Assembly: GCF_030272615.1 (NCBI RefSeq)
Contig: NC_081409.1
Span: 25,181,406-25,245,405 of the forward strand
Length of the DNA stretch: 64,000 nucleotides
Reading direction: 5' to 3'
Source of the DNA: Cryptomeria japonica
Taxonomy: Eukaryota > Streptophyta > Pinopsida > Cupressales > Cupressaceae
Made by a program: the position numbers and the translations under genes. The number at the start of each line of letters is the position of its first letter. Position 1 is the stretch's first letter. Positions 37,800 to 51,500 of the stretch are shown piece by piece. A model generated the notes under the pieces. The model was not told the DNA's origin and made no database searches. It saw only the letters and a list, made by a program, of their open reading frames with translations.

Positions 37800-40700
37800 T
37801 TATGTGTAGAACCTGCGAAGGTGCATGCTGTTGATAGGATCCTCCAAAGGTTCACCTTCTGTAGTTGAGAGCTGATATGCCCCAGATCCATATGTTGTTG
37901 TAATGATGTAAGGACCAAGCCAATTTGGTTCGAACTTGCCCTTCTTCTCTCTGTCTTGCTGATTTTTGGGGTTTTCTCTGAGAACCAAGTCACCTACCTC
38001 AAATGTGCGAGGCTTGACTTTGTGGTTGCAGCTGCGACTTATTCGTTGTTGGTAAGCCTTGAGATGATTAAAAGCAGTTTGTCTTCGTTCATCCAGTAGT
38101 TCCAGTTCTTGTAAGCGAGAGACCCTATAGTCTTCATCACTGATGATGTTTTGCAAAGAGACCCATAAAGAGGGTAGCTCGACCTCAATAGGCAAGATGG
38201 CTTTAGTGCCATAGACAAGTTAATAGGGTGTAGCTCTTGTAGGTGTGCGGACACTTGTGCGGTAGGCCCAAAGTGCAGGATTAAGTTGGATATGCCAATT
38301 ACGGCCAGCGTCGTCGACTGTCTTCTTTAGGATTTTAAGGATTGTCTTATTAGATGCCTCAGCTTGGCCATTTCCTTGGGGGTAATATGGCGTGGAGAAA
38401 CGATGGGAAATATGGAAGCGGTCACAGAGTTCACGAACATCCTGATTTTTGAAGGGACGCCTGTTATCAGTGATAATGGAAACAAGAATACCATATCGGC
38501 AAATGATATAGTTGAGGATGAATGCAGCAATCTGTTTTCCAGTGACTTGTGTGAGAGTTATGGCTTCAATCTATTTTGTGAAATACTCTGTAGCAGTGAT
38601 AATGAATTTATGTCCATTGGAAGAAGGAGGGTGAATCTTGCCTATGAGATCGAGTCCCCACTGACAAAAGGGCCAAGGAGACACTATTGGTTGAAGTTCT
38701 TGTGCTGGCGCATGTATGAGATCTCCATGAATTTGACATTGCTTACATTTCTTGACAAACTGATATGATTCCTTTTCCATATTAGGCCAATAATATCCAG
38801 TCCTGATGAGTTTCTTGGCCAAGGTAGGACCACTAGCATGTGGACCACATATCCCTTCATGCACTTCACGTAACGCAATCTGAGCTTCATCGCCCTCTAA
38901 ACATCTAAGAAGAGTGCCATCGAGACCTCGCCGATATAGGATATCAGCTAAAATGACATATCGAGAGGATTGGCGAATGAAAGTACGACGTTGGTTATTT
39001 GATAGATCAGGAGGTAAGATATTGTCATGAAGGTATGTGAAAATGGAACCATATAACTGGGACTCGGGATCGACAACACATATCGTCTCAGTAGGAATGA
39101 TCTCATATGAAGGAACCAAAAGGTTATCCACCAAGAACTCATAGCGGGTCTCATTTGGAGGTAGATCGATCAGCGAAGCAATTGTAGCCATGGCATCTGC
39201 GGCGCGATTCTGCTCTCTTGGTATCTGCTCAAAATCTATCTTTGTGAAGTGTTGTTTCAGGTCATCCACCATTTGTTTGTAAGGCATTAATTTTTCATCT
39301 TTTTTTTGGTAATCATCAGTTGCTTGACGGATGACAAGTTGAGAGTCCCCAAAAACACGAAGTTCTTGGATCTTCCATTGAACTGCGATCCGTAATCCAG
39401 TTCTTAATGCCTCATATTTCGCTATATTGTTAGTGCAAGGAAATGATAAGTGGTATGATTTTGGTATAGAATCTCCTTGAGGAGTTATAAAGAGGATGCC
39501 AGCTCCTACCCCATGCTGTGTGTATGAGCCGTCGAAGTACAGTTGCCATGGCTTCGCATGTGACATTGTTAAAATGGATTCATCTGGAAATTCTGAACTT
39601 AGAGGAACATCATCTATCATGGGAGCATCTGCTAATTGATCCGCGATGGCTTGTCTTTTTATTGCTTTTCTGTCCACATACTCGATGTCGAATTCACTCA
39701 GTATCATTACCCATTTGGCTAGTCGCCCAGTAAGTGTTGCTTTATTGAGAAGGTATTTCAATGGATCGATTCTTGCAACCAACTTAGTCTTATGAGTGAG
39801 CATGTAATGTCGTAATTTCTGTGAAGCAAAGACCACGGTGAGACATGCACGCTCAATTGGTGTGTAGTTTAGCTCATATCCCACCAATGTGCAACCGATA
39901 TAGTACACTGCTTTTTCCTTGCCCTCAGCAATTTGTTGTGCTAAGAGTGCCCCCAGTGCTGTTGAAGTAGCTGATATGTATAGTAACAGAGGCTGATCTG
40001 GAACTGGTGGCATCAGAACTGGCAGATTCAGAAGATAATCTTTGAGCATCTGGAAAGCCTGTTGACAGTTATCATCCCATTTGAATTTGATGTTTTTATG
40101 TAGCAAGTGCTGAAAAGGATTACACTTATCTGCCAGTTGTGCTATGAATCTTCGGATGGACTGGAGTCTGCCTTGTAAGGATCGAAGTTGACTGATATTT
40201 CTTGGTGGTTGCATTTCCAAGATAGCTTTGACTTTTGTTGGATCCGCTTCAATTCCTCTTTTGGATACAATGAATCCTAGGAGCTTCCCGGAGGTTACTC
40301 CAAAGACACATTTCTTGGGGTTTAATCTTACTTTGTATTTTTCCAACCGATCAAAGATGACTGAAAGTATGTCCAAGTGTGTATTTCTGTCTATTGATTT
40401 GCCCAAGAGGTCATCGACATAATCTTCCACGGTTACATGCATGAGATCATGAAAGATAGTAGTCATGGCTCTTTGATATGTAGCACCTGCATTTTTTAGC
40501 CCGAAGGGCATGACATTCCAGTAGAAAGTTCCCCAAGGACAAGTGAATGATGTTATGTGTTGATCCTCGGGCACGATCCTTATTTGATTATAACCAAAGA
40601 ATCCATCCATTAACGATAACATTTCATGACCTGTTGTGAGATCAACAATCAAGTCAATATTTGGTAATGGGAAGTCAACCTTTGGACAAGCTTTGTTGAT

Positions 40701-42461
40701 GTCTCTGAAATCTGTACATATTCTGATGCTACGATCTGGTTTACTGATAGGCACTAAGTTAGAGATCCATTCAGGATAATCAATTGGGCGTATGAATCTG
40801 ACATCCAATAATTTCTCAAGTTCTGCTTTGACTAGTAATGCCACTTGTGGATGCATTTTTCTTAATTTTTGTTTCACTGGTTTTGCCCCCGGTTTAACTG
40901 TCAAATGATGCATTACCAAATTCGGATCCAATCCAGGCATATCAGCGTATGACCATGCAAAGTTGATTTGTCGATCTTTGAAGAAACTTATGAATGTTGA
41001 CCTTTCTGACTCCATCAACGATTGAGCCAGGAATATGTTGTGTGGAACCTCTTCAGTACCAATGTTTGTTTTGATAGTCTCCTCTACCAACATGGATGAC
41101 TTTTCCTCATATGATGCTGGGAGAATGTCGAGCCTTCCATCTTCGGGTGCCTCAGAGAGGTTTTCGCCCTCAGATACGTCCTTTCTTTTTACTTTTTTGG
41201 GGTCAGACAACGCCACAGTGTGGTTTTCGCCATAAGACCCTTGGTTTGTTCTTATTTTCACATTTTTGTGACTGGAAGGTCCGACACCCTCACCAAAATA
41301 TGCCACACTATTGAGTTTTATAGTGTATCCTGCTTTATGGTCCCCAGGGGGAAGATCATCTCGTATGCCAAGATAGTCAATAACAGCTTCATCATTTTGG
41401 AATGTGTCAAACTGTGCAGGTCCTTCATGATCCCAGTCAATGAGTTGGTGGTGAACAAGGGGAAGGCCTTCAATGTCTTCAAAGTTAGCGGGGCTAAGAG
41501 TAAAGATGCAGTTATATCCGGGTATGTCAAGGTAATTATCAAGGTCATCGATGGCACTCTCCTCATCAGTCTCGATCGCGAGCGAATCCAAATTATCATC
41601 ACTAGTAGCGCATTCTGGGATAGGTGTTCTCATCCTATGTGATTTCAACCTAGAACCTTGAGACAAGGACTGTGTGGAATCCTCATGGGTTGTTTCTTGA
41701 CCAACTCTGAAATTTTTATAAAATTCCTCTTCTTCTGTGGGTTCATCTGGCTCTCTAAATGTCTCGGTGAGTTCGTAGTCACTGGAGGACTTATCTGAAC
41801 CCCATTCCCATTTGTTGGAGTCTGTGGAATAGCGATCCTCCTGTTGAATTTTGGTGGCTTTGATCTGTAAGGCTTCTTCTGTCCTTTGAGTGTGGACCTT
41901 GGAAGTCAGGAAACCAAGTCCTTTTGAGCGTTCCTTTTTGAATTTCAATTCAGGTTGTAAAGGTTCAATGATGCCTTCCTTTCGTAACCCAAGAGGGCTT
42001 TTTCCATCATACTCGAATTTTTGTAGAATCTTGAAGCCTTTGCCATATTTCTCACATGGTAGACTGATGTGATCTTGTGTGTCATCCTCAATGTCTTTGT
42101 AAAGCATTTTGTATAGGTCTTCTTCTTCCAGTTCGCCCCACCTTTGAAAGGTAGTAGGGTCCCATTTGAGTACCATGATGGATACTTGCTTATTAGGATG
42201 TGGTCTTCCATATTCTTTTGGGGAACTCATGACTTGTCGTAAGTACATGGTCTGATTTAAAGTGTATTCCCCCATGCCCTTGTCCTGAAATTTGCCTTTA
42301 AGCTCGCCTTGTTTTGATGTCAAAGGTTTCAATGACTCAGGATCAATGTATGCCGAAGAAGGAATAGCTTCGCGATTACTGGGAATGATGGTCTCAGTTT
42401 TTGATCTCAGGTTATTGCAGTATATGAACGGATTAGGATCACCATTAACTATTACCTCCAC
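37800..42461 (-). pseudogene. Ty3 pol region: RT, RNase H x2, integrase; broken
   Basis: Reverse transcriptase is marked by LSLMDGFFGYNQI, MPFGLKNAGATYQRAM and the YVDD active site (about 40410-40425). The RT-linked RNase H covers about 39650-40000. A second, archaeal-type RNase H (LYFDGSYTQHGVGAGI, then AKYEALRTGL and VFGDSQLVI) lies at about 39150-39550 and is typical of the Tat lineage. The integrase zinc finger HEGICGPH...CKQCQIH is near 38750-38900, and the integrase C-terminal part (FEVGDLVLRENP, then WLGPYII) is at 37800-38195. The region is a fossil with a few breaks. Confidence 0.9.
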
Positions 42462-42485
42462 TCCATTGTGAGGAAACTTAATGCA

Positions 42486-45324
42486 TTAGTGATATGTGGA
42501 TGGGACTGCCGTCATTTCATGAATCCAAGGACGTCCTAGCAATATGTTATAAGTGAGATCTAGATCCAAGACTTGACAAACCACATCCTTTGTAACTGGC
42601 CCAACTCTGAGAGGCAAGGTGACTGTGCCTTTGGACGAACGTTCTTCATCATCATATGCCTTGATGGTGATTTGATTTGTAGAATTCATAGCTTTATCAG
42701 AATATCCCAATTGTTTAATTGTGCTCAATGTACAAATGTTTAGACCGGCTCCTCCATCTATCAGGACTCGTTTTACTCGATGTTTGTGTATGAAGGCTTC
42801 AATGTGTAGTGGTACATTATGTGGCTGACTTACGGAGGCATCATCGGCTTCTGTGAATGTAAGGGAATGTGGAATGGAAAGGTATCCCACCATGGCTTGA
42901 AATTGGTCTACGTTCAGATCAGTAGGAACGGCGGTGTCTCTCAAGATTTTGTCAAGAATAGCTTTATGAGCGGGGGATATGCGTAAGAGCTCAAGGATGG
43001 AGATGAGCACGGGTGTCTTCCCTAACTGTTCTACAAGGTCATACTCAGGCTTGGTTGATGAGGAAGCAGTGTTTTTGGCTGGAGCACCTTGCAAAGTAAA
43101 TTTACCTCGACGGGTTGTAACATGACATTCAGAGGTAGGTTCGGAAGAAGATCCAACACCTTTTAGGAAAATCTTGGGTCTCTGAGTAGAATTCTCAGTG
43201 TTTTTGTCCTTGATGATAATAGTAGAGACATAATTGTCCATCGAGATGTGACTGATAGTTGAATCATAATTATAAGATGCTCTAGTATAGTTGGTTTGGT
43301 CATCCGTCGCTTTAGCTTTTCCCTTGTCATGCTTTGGGAATGGTTCCTTAAACATCTCATGTTCTTGATTGGATGAGTGTCCCTCAATCTCAATGTCACC
43401 TCTATCAATGAGATCTTGTATGATGTTCTTCAGTCGATGACAATTTCCTGTCTTATGACCCTTGCTCTTATGAAATTCACAATACTCATCATCATTCCAC
43501 CAATTTGGTTTAACCTTTGGTTCATATGGAGGAAAATTTGGAACTGTGATTACCTTGTTTGCCACTAGCTTTTTGAAGACTGATTCAAGTGGTTCTCCCA
43601 ATGGGGTGTACTTCCTCCGTGATCTGGAAGTTGTTTGAGTATTCACTTGATTGTTTGTAGAACTTGATCCCGAAAAAATGAATTTGGGTCGCACTGTGTT
43701 GGCATCCACAACACCATCATTGATTGTGTTCTTGTTTTTGTTCCAAAATCTTGGCTTGTCTTTTCTTTTAAAGTCATCTTTGTTTTCCTTGAATATCTTA
43801 ATGACTCCTTGTTCAATTAGGACCTTTTCTATCGCTAAGCCTTTTTCAATAACGTCCTTGAAGGTGGACAAACAAGCTTTCCTTAGATCATAGCCAATGT
43901 CTTTGTTAACATTTTGTGTGAACATTTCTACCATTTGTTTTTGTGGAATTTCACAAGAGCATCTACTAGCTAGATTCCTCCATCTTTGTAAAAATGATGC
44001 AAAAGACTCTCCCTCCTTTTGCTTGCTGTTGCACAAAGTAGTGACTGATATGTCTGTCTCTATATTGTAGGAGAAATGTTGAATAAATGCCTCTGCTAAG
44101 TCACCCCATGACTTAACCAGGTGGGAGTTGGGAGAACCATTCCATAGCTTGATCACCTAGGCTTTGTGGGAATAATCTCATCAAATATGTCTCTTCTGCT
44201 GCTACCTCAATGCAAGCTGTGAAAAACCATCTTATGTGTGCCTTAGGATCCCCTTTTCCTCTATACTTATCAAATTTAGGCGTCACAAAGTGTGTAGGAA
44301 AAGGAGGCATTGGAATGCTCTTGTCAAATGGATAAGGACATATGTCTCTCATTGTGTATGTTGGCTTCGGTGTATTTATGTCCTCCATTTTCTTTTGTAA
44401 GTCCCTGATTTGTTGCTCCAAATTGTTCTTAGGTGGAGATCGACTTCTTGGACCATACCCTATGCTTGAGGCACCAATTGGAGGAGGAGCATGTTGCATA
44501 TATGGATGATATTGATCATACACATGTTCATATGGAGGAGGTCTATAGTGATGCCGCATATATGGACCACTTGGTATAGATTCATGTTGAGGAATGCCAT
44601 ATCTATTTTGTGCATGTATACCATACTCTACAGGTATGTCATGTTCTAATGTGTTGCCCCCAAATTTGACACGGGGTTTCCTTGTGTCCAAATTTTGAGC
44701 ATGCCTTTGAGTATCCAATTGCTTTGGTGGTTGATCCTTAGCATTGGTATGTGATTGAGCATATCTTTCTGCATAAGACTTCCATAATGGTCTGTGAAGA
44801 TGAGTATCATATGCTTGACCATGTGTATGTGGGACCTCTGGTTTTTGAAGCAAAGATGATGGTGATTCAGGTACCATATATGGTCCTCTATTTCCTCCAC
44901 TATTAGGCCTCCTTTGATCCATGTTGGAGTGAGTTTGTTGCAAAGGTCGATTTTCCATTATTTGAGACATGTCAAAATCATGAGGTATCTTGGCTCCACT
45001 TTGTGCCATCATTTGTAAGAAGTATTGTCTATCCATCCTCATTATTTCCTCAACCAATCGATTGAAATGGGGATTCATAATGGATTCTTCCACATCTGCT
45101 GAATGTACGGAAAAGTTGTCCATATTGTCATTGTGTGTATCATTGTTGTTTGTAGTGTCCATGTTCTCAACATTTGGAATGTTTCTATAGGCATCCATGT
45201 CAGGTAATGTGTTATGATCAATATTGAAAAAGACATCATTGTCATACTCATAGACACTCATGTTTGCGGACTCTTGAGCCTCTTTAGTTTCTCTCCTAGA
45301 TTTTTGAAGACGGGTTTCAACCAT
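42486..45324 (-). pseudogene. Ty3 gag and protease region; broken
   Basis: The gag start on the minus strand is near 45324 (MVETRLQKSRRETKEAQE), followed by a Pro/His/Tyr-rich part. The capsid-like retrotrans_gag domain (AHIRWFFTACIEVAAEETYLM, then AFIQHFSYNIETDISVTTL, SFASFLQRWRNLASRC) follows. A zinc-knuckle-like CEFHKSKGHKTGNC lies at 43440-43490, and a retropepsin-like VLIDGGAGLNICTLS near 42745-42775. It has about one or two breaks. Confidence 0.88.
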
Positions 45325-45819
45325 GAACTAGGTATTGACCAAGATGTGTGAGACTAGATGAAAATGGAAAAGGTATGGAAGACCAAGAGTTGGATGGAAT
45401 GTAAATGAATCTGAGGTGTACTTGCAATATCCAAAGTGTAAGACCAAGTATGTATGTAGTAGAGTAGGTGTGACTTCCAAAGAGAGGATAGTTTCTCTTG
45501 ATGAGGTAAGTTAACCTTGACTCTAAGTAAGACCAAATGAGACCCAAAGTTAAGAGACCTTGATGAGGGACCACTTAGCAAAGTGTTGTTGTATGTAGTG
45601 TGTTGACAAAGTATGATGAGGACTAGCAAGTGACCTTTTGACTCAAGTTTAGACAAATGTGAATGTAATGTGAGATGTGAAGCAATGATGGACTGTGTGA
45701 GACCCAAAGATAGGTTGAATGCTAAATGAAACCCTGGAGAAATGACCTAGGAAGCTCAAGAATTCCGAAACTGACTGTGTTTGTTTGCTGGACTGTAAAA
45801 GTTTTTCAATTCTGAACAC

Positions 45820-46115
45820 AAACGCGCCTGTATACTTCACAGACGCGATTTTCTGACACATATGTGGTTCTGTTTAACACAGATGCGCTTCTGAGATTTT
45901 TGCAAAGTGCACTGTTGATTCTGGAAACACAGACGTGTTTCTGACCTTCACAGATGCGGTTATACAGCACAGACGCTATTATGTCAGGCACAGACACGTT
46001 TTTGAGATTTTTGCAAAGTGTAATGTATATTCTGGGAACACAGACGAGTTTCTGCCCTTCACAGACGCGGTTATACAACACAGACGCTATTATGTCAGAC
46101 ACAGACGCATTTCTG
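45820..46115 (-). repeat. CGCGTCTGTG motif cluster 1 in the Ty3 leader
   Basis: About twelve degenerate copies of CACAGACGCGrTT in plus-strand reading, each 20-30 bases apart. They include a direct duplication of about 110 bp (45895-46005 and 46007-46110). In the element's own sense the motif reads CGCGTCTGTG. Confidence 0.85.
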
Positions 46116-47329
46116 CAAAATTTGTGCAATTTTTTCCAATCTGTGAAGTCGTTTTGTTGTGACCAAATCTGACTGTTTGACTGTTTTTCGTGACAAGAGG
46201 ACACAATGTTGATGAAGACCCAATGTTTGTAAGTGTCTAGACTCAAAATGACTCCAAAAAAAGTGTGTTGTTTGATGTAAAAATGTTTTGCATACACTTG
46301 AAGACACAAAAAAACACAATGTTTTGTTGTTTGGTCTTGAATGTTTTGAATGTTTTAAAATAAGTCAAGCACAATTCTTATGGCTGGCCAAGACAATAAT
46401 TGTTCATCCCACATGGGGTTTTACCCCCGAGGCTATGCTATTCAGAGCGGATACTTAGATGCTTGACCTCACTGGCTCCACCCTCGGCACTCACTTCTCG
46501 AGTCAGCCAAGCATCAGTCCCCACGAAAACTCCCCGTTGCGAACTTTGTATCTCTACTAAGAACCGTATGTGTGTGGGCTGCTACCAGAGGTCCGACCTC
46601 CTGCTCCAACAACTAGAAGGATTTGGGCTTCTAAAACAAAAAGGTGCTAGTAAGGGCATCCGCTCATGTGGCCATACATGCGGCACTTTCAGCTCTGTAA
46701 ATACAGAAGGCTCCCAGCCGGTAGGGGTTACGCCCTACAACTGATCAAATAAATTTGATCAAACGGGTTTATGGGGAGACATAGTGTCGGTATAAACTAA
46801 TCAGCACACATTATTCATAGTTTTCACCATGAATACAGTTATTTATAGTGGTTCGGAAGAGGTGGGTTTTCCTCACTACCACTTGGGTCGTTCTCTTCTC
46901 ACTAGTAGTCCTAATGACCACACGGGAAGACAGGCCCTCTAAAGATTAAACAAAAAGAGCCTATTGCTCAAAACACAAAAGACAATGATTCAATTTTAGT
47001 GCACCAATTGAAGTGTTTGCTAGTCTATGAAAACAAGGCACACAATAAAAATCCAAAAACCCTTGCCAAGGACCTACAACAAAGAGTTGTTAGTAGTTTG
47101 GATTGTTTCAAATAATCACCCTTTCCTGCAAGCACACAAGTTAGGTAAATTTTAAACCCAAAAGACTTTATGAAAATAGGGGCCTTCAACCAAACGATTT
47201 TGCTTTTAAGACAAGCTGCACCAATTTCGTTAGCTAGATCTGAAAATGTTAACTCAAAATAAACCAGATCTGAAACCCTAAATGCAAAATCCAAAACCAA
47301 ATCAATAAACCGAAAAATTTGAAATCAAT

Positions 47330-47600
47330 AAACACAGACGTGATTGCCTTCTACACAGATGCGACTTCCTGACACAGACGCGGTTCTGTACGACACAAAC
47401 GCGGCTCCAGAACGTAGACACGGTTTCTGGACACAGACGTGACTAAAAGCACCACAAACGCGACTTTAGAACATTGACGTGGTTTTCGGAACATGCAAAA
47501 TAAAATACTGCTGATAACACAGACGCGATTCCAGATGTCATAGACACGATTCGGGAACCCAGACGCAATCCGAAAGTACGCAGACGCGAAAATATCAAAA
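47330..47600 (-). repeat. CGCGTCTGTG motif cluster 2 in the Ty3 leader
   Basis: About twelve degenerate copies of CACAGACGCG in plus-strand reading, close to the primer-binding site. Confidence 0.85.
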
Positions 47601-47678
47601 TGCTGCCGAAAATGTCAGATCTGCAACTTCAAAACACACAATCTGCAACAAGGATGTTAAATGCAAAAAGGGACAAGA

Positions 47679-47696
47679 GTCCCACCGGGCGTGCCA
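47679..47696 (-). other. Primer-binding site of the Ty3 element
   Basis: On the minus strand TGGCACGCCCGGTGGGAC lies three bases inside the 5' LTR border at 47700. It has the TGG start of a tRNA-primed site; I could not assign the tRNA. Confidence 0.6.
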
Positions 47697-47699
47697 AAA

Positions 47700-47997
47700 T
47701 GTATATGGTGAAAATGGATAACAATAATAACAATATTGAAAGGCTAAATGAATTCAACCACAAAACCCTAGCCTAACAACAACAAAGATCCACCATAACA
47801 TATGAAGATTCCCTAAGACAATGAAAATCAAATGAAATCACAAAGATTATACCATCACATGTCCAATAGGGTTTGGATCTTCATTCTTCCTATCTCCATT
47901 GATCTTGCTTGATATATTTGCTCTCAGATTTTATGTGCACAAGAGCTCAACAAAGAACGGAATGTGGTTGCAAGTAGGATCGTAGTGTAGTCAAGTC
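47700..47997 (-). repeat. 5' LTR of the Ty3 element, inner part
   Basis: Matches the left 300 bases of the 3' LTR (32253-32556) with two differences by eye. The LTR is interrupted by the copia element at 47998-54005 and resumes at 54011. Confidence 0.93.
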
Positions 47998-48315
47998 TGT
48001 AGGATTTGAGAAATACAAATCCACAGAACCCAAAAGAAACCTGCATGCAAGAAACCTGTCACAGAGAAAGAGAGAGAACGAATACAAGGGTTTTGGCTCT
48101 GACAAAGAGAAAAGATGTATTATCAGAGAAAAATGAATCAAGAATATGAATAATACAAAAGATCAATCCTTATAAAGGAGATCAACACCAAAAGGAAAAC
48201 CTAACCCTAAGGTGTGAGCATTTAATAATTAAATATTAATTATTAAATGACTAATATGTGCATAAAGGGAAATCTTAAGAGGAGAGCAAAGTTAATTAAT
48301 TACTTTACTCTAACA
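47998..48315 (-). repeat. 3' LTR of the copia element
   Basis: Plus-strand reading starts TGTAGGATTTGAG and ends TTTACTCTAACA. One difference from the 5' LTR (53688-54005). Confidence 0.95.
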
Positions 48316-48536
48316 CCCCCCCTTAAGATGAGCTACAATGCAGCTACAAACAATGCAGAAGAAAGCAAAGGAACTACAATGCAAAAGAGGGTCCCGACAA
48401 CAAGGCCTGATGAGGTACCCGAATACAAGAAAATCTCTATAAAGTGGAGTAAAGGAGAAAACCCAGTGGGAAAAAACTCCTCTCCAAAAAGAGATAAAGA
48501 ATCATGCTGAAAAGAAAACATGAAGGAAGGAAGGCC

Positions 48537-51500
48537 TCACTGAGACCCCCCAAGGACAACTTCCTTCACCCCAAGCATTGAGCGCAACTGAAGATAGCGC
48601 GGAGATGCCAAAGGTTTAGTGAAGATGTCAGCAACCTGCTCCTCTGTAGGAATGTACTCCAAGATGAGAGAACCATCCTGAATCAACTGCCTGATGAAGT
48701 GCATGTGGATTTCAATGTGCTTTGTCCGCTGATGCTCCACTGGGTTGCGTGAAATGTGAATGGCACTCTGGTTGTCACACCAAAGAATAGTGGGACAATC
48801 TGGAGGAAACCCAAACTCTGTCATCGACTGTCGAAGCCATAAAACCTCCTGACTGGCTAACACTGCTGCTCGGTACTCAGCCTCTGTAGATGATAATGCA
48901 ATAGCGGACTGCTTCTTGCAAGACCATGTAATAGGACCAGAACCAAGGCAAAAAACGAAGCCAGAAGTAGACTTCCGATCATTGACATCACCAGCCCAAT
49001 CGGAGTCAGTGAAGCCAATGATGTGAGGGGATCCTGAAGAGTAGTGAATGCCATAATGTATGGTGCCCCGAATATATCTCAAAATACGTTTGGTTGCTTG
49101 CCAATGGCTCTCATGAGGATCATGGGAGAACCGAGAGACAAGGCCAACCGCAAAGGAAAGATCAGGACGAGAATGTGTCAGGTACAACAGACTACCAACC
49201 AACTGCCTGTATAAAGTGGGATCTACTGAAGGAGTAGAGCAAGTGGAAGACAAAACAACACCTGACTGAAATGGAGTGGGGGCAGACTTGCAATCAAGCA
49301 TGCCAAATCGCTGAAGCATATCAAGAGCATACTTCTCCTGAAAAATGGAAATCCCATCCGAAGACTGAATAACCTGTAGACCCAGAAAGAAGTGCAAGAG
49401 ACCAAGATCGGTCATCTCAAACTGCTCCATCAAAGCTCTCTGAACACTCTGAATCATGGAGGATGAGCTACCTGTAATGATGAGATCATCTACATATAGC
49501 ACTAGAATCAAAAGATCACCCTCCTGACGCTGAATATAGACTGTGTGATCGGAATGACAGCGTGTGAAGTGGGAGGAAAGCAAGAAGGAGTCCATCTTCT
49601 CATACCAAGCCCTGGGGGCTTGTTTGAGACCATACAATGAACGTCGAAGTCTGCAAACCAAAGAAGTGTCCTGCACAAAACCTTGAGGTTGATCCATATA
49701 GATCTCCTCATGTAGGTCTCCATGCAAGAAGGCACTCTTCACATCCATCTGAAACACTGTCCATCCCTGTGAAGCTGCAAGTGAAAGTACCAGGCGTATA
49801 GAATTCATCTTGGCGACAGGAGAAAAGGTCTCAGAGTAGTCAATACCCTCTACCTGAGAAAACCCCTTCGCAACAAGACGGGCCTTATACTTATCAATAG
49901 AACCATCTGCAGCATACTTGGTACGATACACCCACTTGCACCGAACCAACTTTCTTCCCTTAGGAAGAGGACAAAGATCCCAAGTATGATTCTTCATCAA
50001 AGAAGAATACTCCTCATCCATGGCCCTATCCCACTCTGGGTGTCCTGTCGCCTCTAAAAACTTTTGAGGATCATCTGAAAGGGTATGACTCAAAAGACTA
50101 GAACCAGATGTCTGAGCACGAGTGCGACGAGTATCTGAAGGATCACCTGCCAAAGAACCAGCTGCATCAACAGTATCACGGGCCCAGTTCGGCAAAGACG
50201 GAGCAACTGGTGGTGGTGGAGATGGTGGATCATGATCTACATCATCCTCAAGAGATAAGTAATCCTCAAGAGATGAAGAGGAAGGAGTAGGCAATGAGGG
50301 AGAAGCTAGTGATGGAGAATCCATCTGAGGATAGCACTCATCAAACTGGACATCCCGCCGAAACAAGACCTCTCTAGAATCAGGATCAAACAACCTGTAT
50401 GCCTTAACATCCTCACAGTAGCCAACAAATATGAGTCGTCGGCTCTTCCTCTCCATGGCTATCCGCTGAGCATCAGGAATAAATGCCCAAGCCTCACTAC
50501 CAAAAACTCGGAATGTAGAAACATCAGGCTTGACATGGGTCCAAGCCTCCTCAGGAGTTATATGTCGTAATGCCTTATGGGGCATCCGGTTCTGAATATA
50601 ATTGGCACAATTGACTGCCTCAGCCCAAAATGAAGAACTCATAGCTCGAGACTGTATCATACAATTTGCCATCTCCCGTAAGGTTCTGTTCTTTCTCTCA
50701 GCAACACCATTCTGTTGAGGGGTATAAGGAACTGTAAACTGATGCTGTAAACCATGCTCAGTGCAAAAATCTCTGAAAGCCTGATTTACATACTCCCCCC
50801 CATTATCTGTGCGTATCCTCCTGATAGAAAGTCCAGATTGCTTCTCCACAAATGTCTTAAACTTCCTGAAAGAGTCAAAGACATCAGACTTGTACTTAAG
50901 AAAGTACACCCATGTACGTCTGGAGAAGTCATCAATAAAAGTGAGTACATAACGGGCCCCTGAAAAAGAAGGAGTGGAAAGGACATAAGATCACTGTGTA
51001 CCAACTCTAGGGCTGCCCTAGCACGAGAGGCTCGACCCTTAGGAAAAGGATCTCGATGATGTTTACCAAGGACACAACCATGACATACACCATCTGTACA
51101 AGAAATCTGTGGAAGCCCAATCACAAGTGCCTGTGTACTCATCTGCTGTAGATATCTGTAATTGACATGACCAAAACGCTCATGCCAAAGCCTGCTCACT
51201 GAATCTGCATGTGCTATAAGAGAGGAACCAACAGTGTCTGAACTCTCAAAGCCATCAAAACTATATAAGTGAGATACAGAATCCACACTCCCAGTAGCCA
51301 CAACCAAGTCAGGATCATGAAGATCTCGAATAACCACATCATGTGGAGAGAACTCAACTGTCTTACCAAAGCCAGAGTGGCAAATCTGATAAACAGATAG
51401 AAGGTTTGTCGAAATGTCAGGAACCAAAAGCACATCCTGAAGACAACCACCATCCAATGAAACAGTACCAGAACCCTGAACGGAAAGTTGTGCTGAGTCA

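Larger units (their letters stand above)
45325..47699 (-). other. Ty3 leader (5' untranslated region), 2.4 kb
   Basis: Between the primer-binding site and gag. It holds two clusters of the CACAGACGCG motif (plus-strand reading), a 110-bp tandem duplication and a GC-richer stretch at 46400-46745. That stretch is open on the plus strand for 114 codons but lacks an ATG start. No gene is supported. Confidence 0.6.

Noticed and set aside
41220-41642. 140-codon plus-strand frame and others opposite the Ty3 pol region
   Set aside because: Mirror frames of the minus-strand polyprotein.
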